A DNA stretch of 64,000 nucleotides, taken from positions 1-64,000 of the forward strand of contig JACZKE010000022.1 of NCBI GenBank assembly GCA_014860225.1, given 5' to 3'. The stretch is from Desulfuromonadales bacterium (GTDB lineage Bacteria; Desulfobacterota; Desulfuromonadia; Desulfuromonadales; BM103). Every line of letters starts with the position of its first letter. Position 1 is the first letter of the stretch. The notes beneath the pieces were generated by a model. That model was not told where the DNA came from. It saw only the letters and a list, made by a program, of their open reading frames with translations, and did not search any database. The position numbers and the translations under genes are program-made. This document shows positions 25,536 through 34,535 of this stretch, in pieces.

Positions 25536-25612
25536 GCATGTGGACTGCAGCTGTTGCTTGCGGGAAGTTAAGTGACAACGTTGGACGCAGGCAATGGCTG
25601 CAGACCACATGC
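25536..25612. repeat. 77-bp long imperfect hairpin between convergent genes
   Basis: GCATGTGGACTGCAGC on the left and, inverted, GCATGTGGTCTGCAGC on the right continue inward as TTGCTTGCGG against TTGCCTGCGT. Together they pair over arms of about 35 nt. There is no T tract, so it is not a normal intrinsic terminator. It lies between the ends of the AEC and dehydrogenase genes. Confidence 0.6.
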
Positions 25613-25678
25613 CATGCCGTTGCGTTAGGGATCTGAATATTTACAGTGTTCGATCCGTTTACTCGCGGCATGTCTATG

Positions 25679-26845
25679 TCATGCGCCCGAATAACTGATG
25701 CGGTAAATCATGCCGGCTTTGTCGTCGCTGACATACAAGGCACCGTCCGGACCGACCGCCAGCCCCACCGGCCTCCCGCTCGCTTGCCCGGTCGTTTTAT
25801 CCAGCCAACCTGTAGCAAAATCCTGCAGCTCCCCGCGCGGTTCACTGCCATCCAGGGGCAATCGCACCACCTTGTAACCGGTTGGTACGCTACGGTTCCA
25901 CGAGCCGTGGTAGGCAATGAACAAGTCGCCGTGATACTCGGCGGGAAAGCTTTTGCCGGTATAGAAGACCAGACCAAGCGGCGCTGAATGAGCCTGAATA
26001 CTGACGACGGGCTTGACGATGCCGCGGCAGGCTCCGGGTCCACCGAAATCCGGGTCCTCGATGGTGCCGCTATGGCAACGTGGCCAGCCATAATCCAACC
26101 CGTCGCGGACGACATAGAGGTCATCCGGTGGCTGGTCGTCACCGAGCATGTCCCGGCCATTGTTGGTGGCCCAAAGTTCACCGGTGTCAGGATGGACAGC
26201 CAGACCGACTGCGTTGCGCAAGCCACGGGCGAAAACCCTCTCGCCCGTGGCTTGAGGGCCGTCATAAATCATCACGGCAGCGCGGCGTGGATCACTCTCA
26301 TCGCAGACGTTACAACTCGAACCGATCGAAACCACCATACGCCCGTCCGGCAGGAATGCCACAGTGCGCGTGTTGTGGCCGCCTGTGGGATAATCGTCGA
26401 TCAACACCTGGCGCTCTTCAGCCAACCCATCGCCATCCCTGTCTCTGAGGCGAACGATCCCGCTGGGAACGCCGACAAACCAGGCGTTCTGGTAAAAGGC
26501 CAGACTGTGCGGACGCTGCAAGTTCTCGGCAAAGGTCGTCTGCTGATCGACGCTGCCGTCTCGATTGCGGTCAACCAGGGCCACGATGCGATTGGCGCCG
26601 CGTTCGGCAACGTAAAGGGCGCCGTCCGGGCCGAAAGAAATAAAGCGCGGATCTTGCAGACCGCTTGCAAATAACTCGATACGAAAACCTGGAGGTACCT
26701 TGACTGTGCTGATCCCGGCCGTGCTGGTGAGTGTCTTAAGATTGGTTTGTCCCAGGTAAGGGCGCACCAGTAACCAACCGAACAACGCGGAAAGCGCAAG
26801 GAACGCCATAATGACATAGCGAGTCCGACGGCTATTTTTAATCAT
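25679..26845 (-). CDS. PQQ-type sugar/sorbosone dehydrogenase-like beta-propeller, membrane-anchored
   Basis: The 388-residue protein has an N-terminal signal anchor (YVIMAFLALSALFGWLLV). A six-bladed glucose/sorbosone dehydrogenase propeller follows, with repeats such as DPRFISFGPDGALYVAERG, RTVAFLPDGRMVVSIGSSCN, ARGLRNAVGLAVHPDTGELW and RPVGLAVGPDGALYVSDD. Calcium-site-like DRDGDG is present. These enzymes oxidise aldoses in the periplasm with PQQ, but many relatives have no known substrate and no PQQ genes are nearby. AGGAGT precedes the start. Confidence 0.88.
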   Translation of the reverse strand: MIKNSRRTRYVIMAFLALSALFGWLLVRPYLGQTNLKTLTSTAGISTVKVPPGFRIELFASGLQDPRFISFGPDGALYVAERGANRIVALVDRNRDGSVDQQTTFAENLQRPHSLAFYQNAWFVGVPSGIVRLRDRDGDGLAEERQVLIDDYPTGGHNTRTVAFLPDGRMVVSIGSSCNVCDESDPRRAAVMIYDGPQATGERVFARGLRNAVGLAVHPDTGELWATNNGRDMLGDDQPPDDLYVVRDGLDYGWPRCHSGTIEDPDFGGPGACRGIVKPVVSIQAHSAPLGLVFYTGKSFPAEYHGDLFIAYHGSWNRSVPTGYKVVRLPLDGSEPRGELQDFATGWLDKTTGQASGRPVGLAVGPDGALYVSDDKAGMIYRISYSGA

Positions 26846-27056
26846 GATCTACTCCTGGAAGCTCTCAGAACTTACAGTTATTGTACCAACTTTTAGTCAT
26901 GTTGCCTCGCGGATCGCCTGAGTTCAACGCAGCGCTTTTATCAGGATGATGACTTGCAAAACTGGCAGGCCTGATAGACTTGCGTTGTGATGCGGCACAA
27001 CCGGCACAAATCAGCAGGATCACAGCAAGACTTTATCGTGACAAAGGAGTGAGATT

Positions 27057-27674
27057 ATGACAACCAGGATTCATGTGATTTTTTACAGTATGTACGGACA
27101 TGTCTACAAAATGGCCGAAGCGGTGGCAGAGGGGGCGCGTCAGGTTTCCGGAGCTGAAGTGAAACTCCTGCAGGTCCCGGAACTGGTTCCTGAAGAGGTC
27201 CTGGAGAAAAGCGGCGCCAAAGCTGCAAGAGCAGAATTCGCAGAAATTCCCTTTGCCGTAGTCGACGATCTTGCTGCAGCCGATGCTGTCATATTCGGCA
27301 CCCCCACCCGTTTCGGCAACATGTGTGCACAGATGCGCAACTTTCTCGATCAGACCGGCGGCCTCTGGATGTCGGGGGCACTGGTCGGCAAGGTCGGCAG
27401 CGTCTTCACCTCAACGGCCACCCAGCATGGTGGCCAGGAGACAACCATTACCAGTTTTCACACCACCTTGCTGCACCAGGGGATGGTTATTGTCGGGGTT
27501 CCCTACTCCGAGGCGCGCCTGATGAAGATGGATGAGATCAGTGGTGGGACACCTTACGGTGCATCAACTCTGGCCGGTAGCGATGGTTCGCGCCAACCCA
27601 GTGAGAATGAACTGGCGATTGCCCGCTTCCAGGGACAGCATGTGGCCGAGATCGCCCGTAAGCTCAATCGGTAA
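27057..27674 (+). CDS. wrbA: NAD(P)H:quinone oxidoreductase, WrbA type
   Basis: The 205-residue flavodoxin-fold enzyme makes two-electron reductions of quinones and so avoids semiquinones. The FMN loop is near the N-terminus ([19 protein letters not shown]). Family marks follow: [34 protein letters not shown] and [20 protein letters not shown]. Length and order are standard for WrbA. AAAGGAGTG lies upstream. It stands alone, convergent with the next gene. Confidence 0.95.
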   Translation: MTTRIHVIFYSMYGHVYKMAEAVAEGARQVSGAEVKLLQVPELVPEEVLEKSGAKAARAEFAEIPFAVVDDLAAADAVIFGTPTRFGNMCAQMRNFLDQTGGLWMSGALVGKVGSVFTSTATQHGGQETTITSFHTTLLHQGMVIVGVPYSEARLMKMDEISGGTPYGASTLAGSDGSRQPSENELAIARFQGQHVAEIARKLNR

Positions 27675-27777
27675 TAAATGAAGCCTCAGCAGGCAGAATT
27701 GCATTGAAATTTAGGGCACTCAAACCCGTTCATTGCCAGCCAGCCCGCTTGGTCTGAAACAGTTTACTGCTGCGACC

Positions 27778-28380
27778 TCAACGCTGGATGGTTTTCAATC
27801 GTTTGGAAATCGCTTTGGCCAGGGCGGCGTACCCTTCGGCATTGGGATAAATGCTTTCGCTCCTCGTCTCATTGCTGGAAAGGATGTTGCTCAGGGTGTT
27901 TACCTCGATGGAAACCTTCATATCGCGGGCAATCTGGTTATAAAAAGAGGCCGGCTGGAAGTAAGGTGCCGGTGGGGGAACGGCGATCAGAAAGACCTCG
28001 GCATCGGCTTCCCCGATGAGCTGGATCATTGTTTTGAAGTTGGCGACGAGCTCTCCTGCATCAAGTCCCTGGATCATGTCTTCGCCACCGTGGCAAAGGA
28101 TCACCAAATGGGGTTGTACCTCGGCCAGCACTCGGGGCAGCCGTGCGAGTCCTTCTGCAGTGGTCTCTCCGGATACCCCGGCGTTGACCACCTTGCGCCC
28201 GACAAGGCGCTCTAGCACAGCAGGGTACGCTTCGCTTTCACTGGCACCGGTGCCGGCTGTAATGCTGTCGCCGAAGGCAAGGATGACCGCTCCTTCGGGC
28301 AGAGCTCCCGGAGAACGTTCGCAAGCGGCGAAGAGGGGGAAAAGCAAAAGCAGGAGCAGCAAGGGGGAAATTCGGTTCAT
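27778..28380 (-). CDS. SGNH/GDSL-fold lipoprotein with altered catalytic residues
   Basis: The 200-residue product begins MNRISP with a lipoprotein signal (LLLFPLFAAC, Cys20). Block I is intact (LAFGDSITAGTG, Ser39), as is the Gly block (VVNAGVSGETTAEG). Block III reads LCHGGEDM where TesA-type esterases have GGND, and block V reads SIYPNAEGY where they have DGIHPN, so the oxyanion Asn and the Asp/His pair are replaced. The fold is clear; esterase activity is doubtful. An upstream Met at 28425 is possible but would precede the signal peptide. Confidence 0.8.
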   Translation of the reverse strand: MNRISPLLLLLLLFPLFAACERSPGALPEGAVILAFGDSITAGTGASESEAYPAVLERLVGRKVVNAGVSGETTAEGLARLPRVLAEVQPHLVILCHGGEDMIQGLDAGELVANFKTMIQLIGEADAEVFLIAVPPPAPYFQPASFYNQIARDMKVSIEVNTLSNILSSNETRSESIYPNAEGYAALAKAISKRLKTIQR

Positions 28381-28486
28381 CGGCAGTGTCCTTAGGAAAA
28401 GGTTGGTAATGCGTGGTGACTTCAATAGCCGGTTCTGGTTTTAAAAGCTATCACTTTCTCAGATCGCAGCAGACTGGCTCAGGACA

Positions 28487-29557
28487 CTATAGCGCATTCT
28501 CCGCCGCTTGCGGTAGTGGTTCTGGCCCAGGATCGATTCCAATGTCATCGCTTACGGTGAAACGGGTCAAGCCGATGAGCTGCCCGGAATCGGTGACCAC
28601 GCGCACTTGCCAACGGCCGACCGAGTCATTCGGAAAGTTGAGCTTGTGGGTCCAGGCGCGGTAACCCTCGTCGCGCCCGCCGCGAATGTCGAGGGTGATG
28701 CGATCCACCTCGACGCCATTGTGCAGCCAGACGTGATGGATCTGTTCACGCAATCCACGAGGTGCGCGTACAGCGGTCCAGGCATACAGCCCTTCCTGTT
28801 TTAGGGCCGCTGCATAAATTTGTCTAAGGCTGGCACCTGGAGTACGCTGCTCATGATCGATCTGTTGTGACAAAGTAATCCCGATGAGCCGCAGATTGGC
28901 CGGAGGGACCCAGCTGCGAACCTGCCAGAGGCCCATCGCAATTATTATCAGCATCAGGACCAGCAATGGCAGCCGCCACCAGCGTCCGTTCGGCAACAAC
29001 TGGCCCAGGCTGGGCAAGCTGAACAGCAGCGCCATCACTAACGCAAGCGCCAGGCTTTCGCCGGTAGTGAGATGCAGTATCAGTGGCAATACCACCAGCA
29101 TGACCGCAAACAGCGACAGCGCATGGAAGACGATAAATAGTGAGCGACGTGGAGCGAGTTGCTTGTAGTAGATGGGGTCGATCACGGATATCAGCGCGCA
29201 CAGCAGCAATAAGCTGGTGAATATCGCCTGGCCCTGGCCCCAGTTGGTTGCGACAAGAAAAAACGGCAGGGCGAAAAACAGACTTTCCTGCTGCACCATC
29301 TGGGTGGCGAAACGCATCATGGCCGGAGGCATATCAAAGCCGAAGCGCCGCAGGAGTCCGGCACGCAACCAGTTCTCCAGCACCAGCCAGACCCAGCTCA
29401 CCAGCATCAGCATCGCAAACAGCTGAGCGTAAGTTTCACGCCCCTCGACCAGCAGAAAGCTGGCGACACCGGAGGCAAACCCGATCACCGCCATCAGGCC
29501 TGAATAACGCTTGAAGATCTCAATCAGTTGCTGTAACAGGGATTTAATAAACGCCAT
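28487..29557 (-). CDS. Multi-spanning membrane protein with C-terminal DUF2914-like domain
   Basis: The protein of about 356 residues has six or seven membrane segments over residues 15-220 (LMAVIGFASGVASFLLVEG, FAMLMLVSWVWLVLENWLRA, WRLPLLVLMLIIIAMGLWQV). A periplasmic beta domain follows: LYAWTAVRAPRGLREQIHHVW, HNGVEVDRITLDIRGG, RAWTHKLNF, GRWQVRVVTDSGQLIGL. The tail resembles DUF2914; the membrane part resembles DUF5924-type proteins. Function unknown. The start is uncertain: a GTG lies four codons upstream of the ATG used, and neither has a good ribosome site. Confidence 0.8.
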   Translation of the reverse strand: MAFIKSLLQQLIEIFKRYSGLMAVIGFASGVASFLLVEGRETYAQLFAMLMLVSWVWLVLENWLRAGLLRRFGFDMPPAMMRFATQMVQQESLFFALPFFLVATNWGQGQAIFTSLLLLCALISVIDPIYYKQLAPRRSLFIVFHALSLFAVMLVVLPLILHLTTGESLALALVMALLFSLPSLGQLLPNGRWWRLPLLVLMLIIIAMGLWQVRSWVPPANLRLIGITLSQQIDHEQRTPGASLRQIYAAALKQEGLYAWTAVRAPRGLREQIHHVWLHNGVEVDRITLDIRGGRDEGYRAWTHKLNFPNDSVGRWQVRVVTDSGQLIGLTRFTVSDDIGIDPGPEPLPQAAENAL

Positions 29558-29825
29558 AAGGAGAAACACTCTGGATTATTCACAGGAGAATCGTGAGCAG
29601 TGCCCGACGGGCAACATGCTCATTTGCAACGCTTTAACCGTCCGGGACGTCTCCGAGGGTAAGGGAACTTGTCTACAGCAAAAGAAGATCAACCGGAAAC
29701 CAAGGTTTGCTAACGTGGAGACACCCGGGCACAGATACAGTGCTTGGGGGAAGGACACCTTTGAGCAGTTTTCATCACACTTTTACGTCTCTGCGTTAAC
29801 ATTTTTTTGGCTGCTGCTCCGAGCG

Positions 29826-30830
29826 TTAAAGACGAAACGACAGGCTGATCGAACCGAACTCGGTAGGGGATTTCTGCTCTGCAAATTCGTCGCTGCGAAA
29901 AATATTGGTAAAACTCAGACGAACACCCCCCCAGGTCAAGACCAGGCCGGTCTGGATATCACCGACCCAGGGTTCACGATCAACACTATGGCTGCTTTTA
30001 AAGGTATTGCCATCGAGAAAGATACTGTGCAGGACATAACGTCCCCCTACCCCGGCAAACAGATACCAGCCAAAGTCACGGGTCGGATTGTAAAACCCCG
30101 AACCGGGCAGGCTCGGACGGATTGAAGGCGGACCGTAATCGCTCGGCAGATCGCGACCGACGCGCAGGGTGATGCCACCGGAGATGCTGGTCATAACATT
30201 GCCGAGAGTGCCGCCGACATTAGGCGTCAGATCAACCCCCATTCCATAGACTTCGGAGACGTATTGAGCCTGCCACTGGCGGTCGTAAACCAGCATGATA
30301 CCAAATTCGTCGTGCAGTTGATGACTCCAACCGTTCGGCTCTGGGGCACCGACGATTTTGTGGACAATCGACTGTGTGTCTTCTGCTAAAGATGACGGGC
30401 CAACGACACCAAGGTTCAGCTCGAGGGAATCAAGTCGCCCTGAACGCAGACTGCCGTCGCGCACGCGATGATCGGAAATCAAGCCGATTGCACCATAAAG
30501 CCATCCTGCATAAGGACGATCATCCACGATAAGGTCCTTGCGAGTGATGTCTTCAGGAGTAAATATGCTCTGTCCGACGGCGTAGCTGGTGCGCAGATGT
30601 CCCTGCCGACTGAATACCGGCACCATGCCTGCTGCCCGCACCAGCCAGGCCGGGGATTCTTCGCTGGACAGATATGAGATACGGGTTCCGTGGGTATAAT
30701 GTTGGTCATTGCCGCTTCCCCACATATCGTTCTCGACCTGCACACTGAGAATCCCGAACTGATCGGGGAGACCTGGGTCCTGTTGCGCCAGCACACTGCC
30801 TGGAAGGGCAAAAAGCAGAACCAGAAGCAT
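29826..30830 (-). CDS. LpxR-family outer-membrane lipid A deacylase-like protein
   Basis: The protein of about 334 residues has a signal peptide (MLLVLLFALPGSVLA) and a beta-barrel with the LpxR/DUF2219 signature ENDMWGSGNDQHYTHGTR. Later barrel strands include DDRPYAGWLYGAIGL and SLELNLGVVGPSS, and it ends in FRL. LpxR removes 3'-acyloxyacyl chains from lipid A in a Ca-dependent way; activity here is inferred. The ATG at 30830 is preferred; a TTG just after the upstream crotonase stop would lengthen the N-terminus. It lies about 40 bp after that gene, so the two may be co-transcribed. Confidence 0.88.
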   Translation of the reverse strand: MLLVLLFALPGSVLAQQDPGLPDQFGILSVQVENDMWGSGNDQHYTHGTRISYLSSEESPAWLVRAAGMVPVFSRQGHLRTSYAVGQSIFTPEDITRKDLIVDDRPYAGWLYGAIGLISDHRVRDGSLRSGRLDSLELNLGVVGPSSLAEDTQSIVHKIVGAPEPNGWSHQLHDEFGIMLVYDRQWQAQYVSEVYGMGVDLTPNVGGTLGNVMTSISGGITLRVGRDLPSDYGPPSIRPSLPGSGFYNPTRDFGWYLFAGVGGRYVLHSIFLDGNTFKSSHSVDREPWVGDIQTGLVLTWGGVRLSFTNIFRSDEFAEQKSPTEFGSISLSFRL

Positions 30831-30870
30831 GCCCCGCAGCAACCGGAGGCTGGAATTCTTACGTTGCAAC

Positions 30871-31644
30871 TCAGAACCTGGCAAGACGCTTCTCCAGGAA
30901 GGCACTGATCCCCTCCTTACAGTCTGCCGTCGTGAAGCAAAGTGCAAAAAGATCTGCCTCGTAACGTGCCCCGCGCGCAAAGTCCATTTCCAGGCCGTTA
31001 TCAATCGCATCCTTGGCAAACCTGATTGCCGAAGCGCTTTTGTCACACATCTTCAACGCCAGGGCGCGTGCTTCTTCCATCAAGCGGTCCCCGGTCACGA
31101 CGCGGTTAACCAGGCCGATGCGGCAAGCTTCCTCGGCGTCAATCATTTCACCGGTAAAGACCAGTTCCTTGGCCCGCCCTTTGCCGACCAAGCGCGCCAG
31201 GCGCTGGGTCCCGGCAAAGCCGGGTATAATGCCGAGCTTTACTTCAGGTTGTCCGAACCTCGCTGAATCTGAGGCGATGCGTATATCACATCCCATAGCC
31301 AGCTCGCAGCCGCCACCGAGCGCGTAGCCGTTGATGGCCGCAATGACCGGCTTGGGAAATGCTTCTATACGATCAATCACACGCTGTGCCAGCAGGGCGA
31401 ACTCACGAGCGCCATCAGCGTCAAGGGTGCCGAGATGACTGATATCACCGCCGGCGATAAAAGCCTTTTCACCGGCACCGGTGAGTATCACCACGCGGAT
31501 ATCCGTATCCTGCTCCAGTTGATCGAGCAGTTCTTCCAAGCGGCAGAAGGTGGCCACCGTCAGGGCATTGAGTGCTTTGGGATTATTAAAAGTAATGATT
31601 GCCAGAGCGCCATCTTTTTCAAGAAGCAGGCTTGCTTCAGTCAT
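30871..31644 (-). CDS. Enoyl-CoA hydratase/isomerase (crotonase family)
   Basis: The 257-residue protein has the oxyanion-hole motifs GEKAFIAGGDISHLG and NGYALGGGCELAMGCDIRIA. Catalytic-type residues follow in GQPEVKLGIIPGFAGTQRLARLVG (the Glu of PEVKLG and the Gly-rich turn), making it a likely true hydratase that acts on short-chain enoyl-CoA. The start MTEASLLL follows AAAGGAG. No other beta-oxidation genes adjoin it, so the pathway (butanoyl-CoA or aromatic degradation) is open. Confidence 0.92.
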   Translation of the reverse strand: MTEASLLLEKDGALAIITFNNPKALNALTVATFCRLEELLDQLEQDTDIRVVILTGAGEKAFIAGGDISHLGTLDADGAREFALLAQRVIDRIEAFPKPVIAAINGYALGGGCELAMGCDIRIASDSARFGQPEVKLGIIPGFAGTQRLARLVGKGRAKELVFTGEMIDAEEACRIGLVNRVVTGDRLMEEARALALKMCDKSASAIRFAKDAIDNGLEMDFARGARYEADLFALCFTTADCKEGISAFLEKRLARF

Positions 31645-31803
31645 CCTGGTTCTCCTTTGCAACGATTTGTTATCAGGCTCTTGTCTCCAGTGAGTATTAC
31701 TGTCCGGAAGATGTCGTCAGTATAACCGAGGAACAATCGGTGTGTCATCCTGGATGTTTCTTAATCCCTTTCAGGCTTTCTGAATCAACCGATCCAGAGA
31801 GTA

Positions 31804-31924
31804 ATAAAAAATGCCCCGGTTCCTGGAGGGGAAGGCCGGGGCTAAAGCTCTGTGGCCCAAAGGGCGCAACAGAGTGTCATACTTTTTGTGAGGCCAAGCT
31901 ACTACAGGAGCACGGTTAAGTCAA
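31804..31924 (-). ncRNA. Candidate small RNA with its own promoter and terminator
   Basis: On the minus strand TTGACT (31924-31919), 17 bp, then TAGCTT (31901-31896) form a promoter. The predicted RNA starts near 31889. It contains a hairpin with outer stem CTCTGT...ACAGAG and inner stem GCCC-AAA-GGGC (mismatches between). It ends with GCCCCGG-N16-CCGGGGC and ATTTTTTATT, an intrinsic terminator. It is about 86 nt long, has no reading frame, and lies in the 397-bp gap between the radical SAM and crotonase genes. I do not recognise an RNA family; a crotonase leader/attenuator is an alternative. Confidence 0.5.
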
Positions 31925-32041
31925 GCCAATATATAGCCAGGATAAACCGTTAACATATAAACAGGAGAGTAGCCGTTTGCGGCAGTTCACAGGGTTTCTT
32001 GTTTGCCGGCTTAAAGAAAAGTTGTGATGATGACGGTAAGG

Positions 32042-33769
32042 TCAACAGACCAGTCCACAACGTCGACAGCCCGGGTGACAGACATGCCCCGGTCTGGCCG
32101 CTAGTGCCTCCTCATATTCCTTACGCAGGTGTCCCCGTTGGACACCCTGTTCGATGATATCCCAGGGAAAGAGTTCGTCCATTCCCCGTTCTCGATGAAG
32201 ATAGAAAGCTGGATCGAGGCCGACTTGGCGACAAGCCGCCTTCAGACTTGAGCCCCCGGCAAGCAACGGCAAGAGCCTGCCTACGCGACGATCACCGCGC
32301 GCGAGCAGACCCTGGATTTCGGCCTGGCGCAATGACTCAAAATTCAGATCGACATTAGGTAATGGCCGCAGCCGCTTCTGCAAGAGTCGATATTTCTTTT
32401 CAAGCTGTCCGCGCTGCTCCATGGGCGCCCACTGCAGCGGCGTCCAGGGCTTGGGCACAAAAGGGTTCACAGAAAGATGCAGACGACCGAGCCGGCCGCG
32501 CTGCTTGCCGATCGCCTCCCAGATTTGACGTATTTTCACCGTCAGGTCTGCAATCGCGATAATGTCAGCCTCTGATTCTGTCGGTAACCCGATCATGAAA
32601 TAAAGCTTGAGGTTCGGGATGCCGCCCTCCGCCAGCAGCTTGACGGCCGCCAGAATCTGCGTTTCATCAATCCCCTTGTTAATCACATCGCGCATCTTCT
32701 GGCTACCGGCCTCCGGGGCCAGGGCCAGGGTCTTGTGCCCCGCATCGGCGAGCACGCGTACCTGATCGATCGTGATTGCATCAATGCGAACACTTGAGAC
32801 CGACACCTCGCCACCATGATCGAGAATTGCACGGCCGATTTCAGCCAGTTCGCTATAATCCGAGACAGCAGCCGCCACCAGGCCGACCCTGCCGACCTCA
32901 TGCTGTTCCTCGAGAATCTCGTGTCGCAGATGGCCAAGTGAATGCTCGCGAAACGGCCGATAGATAAACCCGGCTGCACAAAAACGACAGGCCCGTGGAC
33001 AACCACGGGAAACCTCGACCAGGTGCATGCTGCCGAATTCCGTATCCGGCGTCGCCACGCAGGTACGGCTCTGACTGTCATCGAGATGACTCTGCCACTG
33101 GCGCTTGACGTGCTCAGGCAGATTCTCTGCCGGCATCATGGCCTGCAACTCGCCGGTCTCCCCGTAACTGATGGTATAGCCGCCCGGCTGGTAGACTCCC
33201 GGCAATTGCGAAAGATGGCTCAAAAGTTGTTTACGGTCACCCGCATCCCGGGCCAGCAAGCTTTCCAACAGTGGCGGCAGGATAACTTCGGCTTCACCAA
33301 CCGCAAACAGATCCATGATGTCAGCCAGCGGTTCAGGATTGAGGAAGGCACAGACGCCGCCACAGAGCACAAGTGGTTGGTGCTCACCGCGTTCCACACG
33401 CCAGAGCGGCAGACGACCGAGTTCAAAAAGAATCGGCAGATTCAGGTAGTCATTTTCAAAGGAGATGGAGAAAGCAATCAGGTCAAAATCGCCAAGCGGG
33501 CGCTGTGATTCGACAGAAACCAATGGAAAACCGGTACGGCGATGTTCGTCGAGGTCCTCGGGATCGGGGAGAAAGAAACGTTCGCAGAGGGTCTCATCAC
33601 GGGTGTTGAGCATTTGATAGACGGTCTGCAGGCCGAGGTTGCTCATTCCCTGATGGTAGGTGTTCGGATACACCAGGGCAACACTCAGACGTCCCCCCCA
33701 GGGGTTGGCAGTCAAGCCTGTTTCCAGCTCGAAACGTTGACGATATTTTTCGATCAGGTGACGTGACAT
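32042..33769 (-). CDS. B12-binding-domain radical SAM protein (TIGR03960-like)
   Basis: This 575-residue protein has an N-terminal B12-binding-like domain (VALVYPNTYHQGMSNLGLQTVYQML). A radical SAM core follows, with the cluster motif RGCPRACRFCAAGFIYRPFR near residue 235, then VSSVRIDAI and LALAPEAGSQKMRDVINKG. The C-terminus is Cys-rich (HVCHPGCRRCGLVC). It matches the TIGR03960 family, usually next to or fused with a DUF2344 protein, which is absent here. The reaction is unknown. No good ribosome site precedes the ATG. Confidence 0.88.
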   Translation of the reverse strand: MSRHLIEKYRQRFELETGLTANPWGGRLSVALVYPNTYHQGMSNLGLQTVYQMLNTRDETLCERFFLPDPEDLDEHRRTGFPLVSVESQRPLGDFDLIAFSISFENDYLNLPILFELGRLPLWRVERGEHQPLVLCGGVCAFLNPEPLADIMDLFAVGEAEVILPPLLESLLARDAGDRKQLLSHLSQLPGVYQPGGYTISYGETGELQAMMPAENLPEHVKRQWQSHLDDSQSRTCVATPDTEFGSMHLVEVSRGCPRACRFCAAGFIYRPFREHSLGHLRHEILEEQHEVGRVGLVAAAVSDYSELAEIGRAILDHGGEVSVSSVRIDAITIDQVRVLADAGHKTLALAPEAGSQKMRDVINKGIDETQILAAVKLLAEGGIPNLKLYFMIGLPTESEADIIAIADLTVKIRQIWEAIGKQRGRLGRLHLSVNPFVPKPWTPLQWAPMEQRGQLEKKYRLLQKRLRPLPNVDLNFESLRQAEIQGLLARGDRRVGRLLPLLAGGSSLKAACRQVGLDPAFYLHRERGMDELFPWDIIEQGVQRGHLRKEYEEALAARPGHVCHPGCRRCGLVC

Positions 33770-33921
33770 CGGCCGCAGTTTACGGTGAAGAGATGCGAGA
33801 TTTCAATCCATCTCTGCAAACCGTCGCAACAATTCGACAAGACTGGATCAGGTTAAATGAATTCTTCAAAAAGTTGAGCTTCGGCCACAGGTATGCAACG
33901 TTTTCAGGATGTCGACACAGT

Positions 33922-34131
33922 TCAACGGGTTGCTCTATCTGCCGCAGTTTGCGCAGGAGTTCTGGAGAATGGCAGGGCTTCATCAACCAGCATAACGGGA
34001 ATCCCGTCACGCACCGGGTAAGCCAATTTGCAGGCGTGGCAGAGCAGCTTATCATGATTGTCATCAGGGACAATTTCACCCTTGCATTGTGGACAGACCA
34101 GAATTTCAAGAAGATCTTTAGACAGGACCAT
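33922..34131 (-). CDS. Trm112-family small zinc protein
   Basis: The 69-residue protein has the YcaR/Trm112 pattern: LLEILVCPQCKGEIV, then LLCHACKLAYPVRDGIPVMLVDEA, with two CxxC zinc pairs. Bacterial members are thought to assist methyltransferases or lipid A enzymes. CTGGAG lies 7 nt before the start. It stands alone, between the radical SAM gene and the terminator of the dcw cluster. Confidence 0.9.
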   Translation of the reverse strand: MVLSKDLLEILVCPQCKGEIVPDDNHDKLLCHACKLAYPVRDGIPVMLVDEALPFSRTPAQTAADRATR

Positions 34132-34535
34132 TTGTTTTCTCCAGGTTCGCCAGTTTACACTTTTGTACTTTAATGTTCACATCTTCTACAATAGGCCTCA
34201 GGTCAAGTCAAATGCAAATCCTGGTGCATTTACAGTTCATATTCGTTAATGGTCGGGTCCTCTGAGAGATCGGATACAATGTTTTCAGGTTGCGCATACC
34301 CATCTGGGCAACGCTTCTATCCCGGGGCTTTCGGACAAACAAAAAAAAGGACCGCGCAAGGCGGTCCAAGGGAGTTGAGGGAGTCACATCACAGGCAAGC
34401 GCAGAGCTCTAGAGCAAACCGTAGACGCCGGGCGGAGAACCGGCACGGTTGGCCACTCTTTGACAAGCATAGAATTGAATTCCAGCATTTGGCTGACGGG
34501 ACCCTGATGATTGCACCGTCAGCAATTGGTTTTTT
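34132..34535. other. 404-bp intergenic region after ftsZ
   Basis: The region downstream of the dcw cluster contains the ftsZ terminator (34339-34367) and presumably the promoter for the Trm112 gene. No further gene or repeat was supported. Confidence 0.4.
34339..34367 (-). terminator. Intrinsic terminator of the dcw cluster
   Basis: On the minus strand GGACCGCC-TTGC-GCGGTCC is followed by TTTTTTTTG. It lies about 170 bp past the ftsZ stop codon. Confidence 0.85.
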
